Assembly: GCF_024713945.1 (NCBI RefSeq)
Contig: NC_134677.1
Span: 6,017,001-6,081,000 of the forward strand
DNA length: 64,000 nt
Direction: 5' to 3'
From: Dermatophagoides farinae
Lineage: Eukaryota > Arthropoda > Arachnida > Sarcoptiformes > Pyroglyphidae
The notes under the pieces: model-generated
The model's input: only the letters and a program-made list of their open reading frames with translations
Database searches by the model: none
Told to the model about the DNA's origin: nothing
In this document: positions 61,510 through 64,000 of the stretch, in pieces
Layout of the letters: every line of letters begins with the position of its first letter
Numbering within the stretch: the stretch's first letter is position 1
Program-made: the position numbers and the translations under genes

Positions 61510-62700
61510 AATTTTCCATTCCAAATCTATTTGCCTATTTTCAGAAAAAAGACCGAATTTATAATCGGAAAAAAATGTGCCTAGATTAAAAGTGAAGTTT
61601 GATATTTATGGGCAAAAAGATTAAAAGATAAAAGTGAATATAATTGGAAAATTGGAAGATAGACATACATAGATAAACATTTCAACTAACATCAGACAGC
61701 CCATCAAATGTATACTAGTGGGTAATAATAATGTTAAGCCCGACCATGTTTGAGGCAATGGCATCAGCTATTAAAAAAAAAACGAAAATCATTTTGCTAT
61801 ATAAATATATTGAATGTAGCGAATACTCGATTCGGGAATTGAAAGAATCAATGATTGACGTACATAAACACACACACTTGATTCACACTAAATACTAAAT
61901 TAACTCTTGATGGTGATATAATGAATTTATAAATTAACTTGATGAACGCACACACACAAACACAAACACTTGCATCACAGAAAAATAAATGCTTTTCTCT
62001 ATGATTGTATTTACTGTAACAAAACAAAAATCTATAGATATTTCATCCATGCATCAAACGGGAATGATAATGATGATAATAATAATGATAATTAGCTTCA
62101 GATTTTTTTTTCGTTGAAAAAAATGTATCATAGGTAAACAGTGATTCTTTTTGATATATTTTTGAGGAAAAAAATTGTTTTTTATCATCGTTAGTCGATA
62201 CTAATCACTGTTATGGAACTCCCTATCCATCGATTAATGATAAAACCAATATCTTTATTTCGTGTTTGAATTGTAAAAAACAAGAGAGAGAGAGAGAGAG
62301 AGGGAGGAAATCCACTGGGTTTTGTACATTTCGTGAATATTATAGCAATCCTGAATGTGTGAAGTCTCTCATTCATTATTGTTTGTTCGAGAACAATATA
62401 ATAATTCAAATAATATTTGTATTTGGATTCAAATGTGTGTGTGTGTGTGTGTGTGTATCTGTAAGTGTTTGTATGATCCATTTAAAAATGAATGAATCAA
62501 ACATTATCTTGTACAAATAATATAGATTGTGCTGATGTGTTTATAGATTTGAAAATAATTTTTTTTTCGCAATATATATTATTATTATAGCCACTCAATC
62601 AAATGTTGATGTATAAATATTAGTGAAAAAAAAGAATTGTTATGAGAGAGTGAGAGTGTGAGTGGCTAATTTATCCATTATTACCGCAAACAATAACTAT

Positions 62701-62832
62701 ACATTTTTTTATTCATTCATATCTGAATGTATGAATGATTTTCCAAATCGCTAAACGGGGCAGCGTTAAGCGGGGTATGAGTGTACATTTTTTTTTATTC
62801 ATTCATATCTGAATGTATGAATGATTTTCCAA
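62701..62832. repeat. Direct repeat with near-palindromic unit and GC-rich spacer
   Basis: A unit of about 46-48 bp (starting ACATTTTTTT and ending ATGATTTTCCAA) occurs at 62701-62746 and 62785-62832, differing by two bases in the T run. Its core, ATTCATTCATATCTG followed by AATGTATGAATGAT, is nearly self-complementary. The spacer between the copies contains two similar units, CGCTAAACGGGG and CGTTAAGCGGGG, unusually GC-rich for this region. Confidence 0.85.
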
Positions 62833-64000
62833 TTGATCTCGGTTGTTTTTTCTTTTTTTTCCTTTATATGATTTCGATCCCAGAAAAAAAAATGAAAAGA
62901 AAAACAAGAGAAATCGAAATAAATGATAATGTCACGCTTGCCTAACTTTGTTGTTGTTGTTGTTTTTTTTTTGATTCTTCCTCATCTTGGTGGTGGGTAC
63001 CGAATAAACCAAATAAAATGAGACATTATACTATTGAATGATATTAAATTGTGTTCCAACATAGTACCCAAAAACATTGTGGTTATTGTTGTGTGTGTGT
63101 GTGTGTATTAGCTCGTTTATGTTTTATGATAATAATAATAATAATTGTAATATTATGTCGTGACACCATCCATCCATCCATCCATTCATTCAACCGAATT
63201 GAATCGAACAAAGAACACAGAACAGAAAAAAATTTATACACACAAAAAAAATATTATATTCATATATATTTGTTTATCAAGAAGTGTTGGTGTGTTTTAT
63301 TTGTATTTTGTTGTCAATTTTATGCTTGAAAGGGCAATTATAATTTTTCTTATCATTATCATCATCATCATCATCACTTTATTCGTATAAAACTTATATA
63401 TCTATACTACTGTTATGGTAATGATTTGTTATCATTTCATTTCTATATGATAATTTCATATTTTTGTTGTCATGTATTATGTTTTTTTTTTTTTTATTTC
63501 TCAATTTCGCTCTTCGTATTAATGTTCTCAATCAAGCGTATTACAGAATTTGATTTTCGATATATCGATTCTTTTGGAAATTAAAGATTTTCTGATTATT
63601 AACACGCTAATAACAACTAGTAGCTACCTATTTAATGAGAATTGTATCAATAATTAAATTTCGTGATTTTTTTTCCATTTTGTTACTAATGACCAAATTC
63701 TCTGGTGAGATGATTCTTTTAAGAATCATTCAGTTACAATCACATTCAGTTTGAATTTCAAGTTAACAAAACTAAGCAGCTGAAAAGTTTTCCATTTGAA
63801 TCTTGATTGTTGAGAAAAAGAGAGAGAGAGAAAAAAAAAATTAATTAATTAACGTAAAAGTGCTGAGTTTTTAATTATTTACCAGTTCATTTACCTCACA
63901 TTTATTCACACAAACGAAATTTATGGGGGAAAAAAGTAAAATTAATCAACAAAAATTTCAACGAGAAAATTATTCTTTCTTTTGTGTTATTATTGATTTA

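Larger units (their letters stand above)
60766..64000. other. Gene-free right flank, repeat rich
   Basis: About 3.2 kb with no exon that I can support. It carries a 65-nt homopyrimidine tract at 61445-61509, a GA tract near 62284-62302, GT near 62434-62456, a non-simple direct repeat at 62701-62832, and TCCA and ATC microsatellites near 63166-63186 and 63355-63376. Confidence 0.55.

Overview
The window looks like nuclear DNA of a small-genome arthropod, most likely an acariform (astigmatid, dust-mite-like) mite. The basis is its AT-richness, abundant ATC/GT/GA microsatellites, short introns (mostly 50-110 bp) and animal housekeeping genes; the organism is an inference. I built gene models by hand from protein similarity, GT/AG sites and frame closure. 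Every multi-exon model below closes in frame. I recognised no mobile element, tRNA, rRNA or CRISPR array.

Region by region: (1) 0-25 kb is sparse. It holds a single-exon leucine-rich-repeat receptor (minus), a TMEM170 homologue (minus), a short secreted LRR-cap protein (plus), and an SLC7 light-chain amino-acid transporter (minus) with a second set of 5' coding exons 4 kb upstream. (2) 25-29.6 kb is a microsatellite-rich stretch without a gene. (3) 29.7-40.4 kb is a compact housekeeping block: TBC1D24/Skywalker, eIF4E2/4EHP (minus), LCMT1, a short MIC60 and NOMO. (4) 41.1-58.2 kb holds eleven small genes for secreted or membrane proteins that I cannot name. They share a layout: signal peptide, variable low-complexity linker, Pro/Gly-rich hydrophobic segment, often a polybasic site, then a short helical or cysteine-bearing tail. 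The tRNA methyltransferase gene METTL2 sits inside this cluster. (5) 58.5-60.8 kb carries TMEM220 and ACADSB. (6) 60.8-64 kb is repeat-rich and shows no gene.

Main points of interest: the lineage-specific-looking secreted-protein cluster, two members of which have a four-cysteine tail resembling arthropod DM4/DM12 proteins; the SLC7 gene with two interchangeable N-terminal halves, one in three exons and one fused into a single exon; and an eIF4E2 that lacks the segment corresponding to dorsal helix 2.
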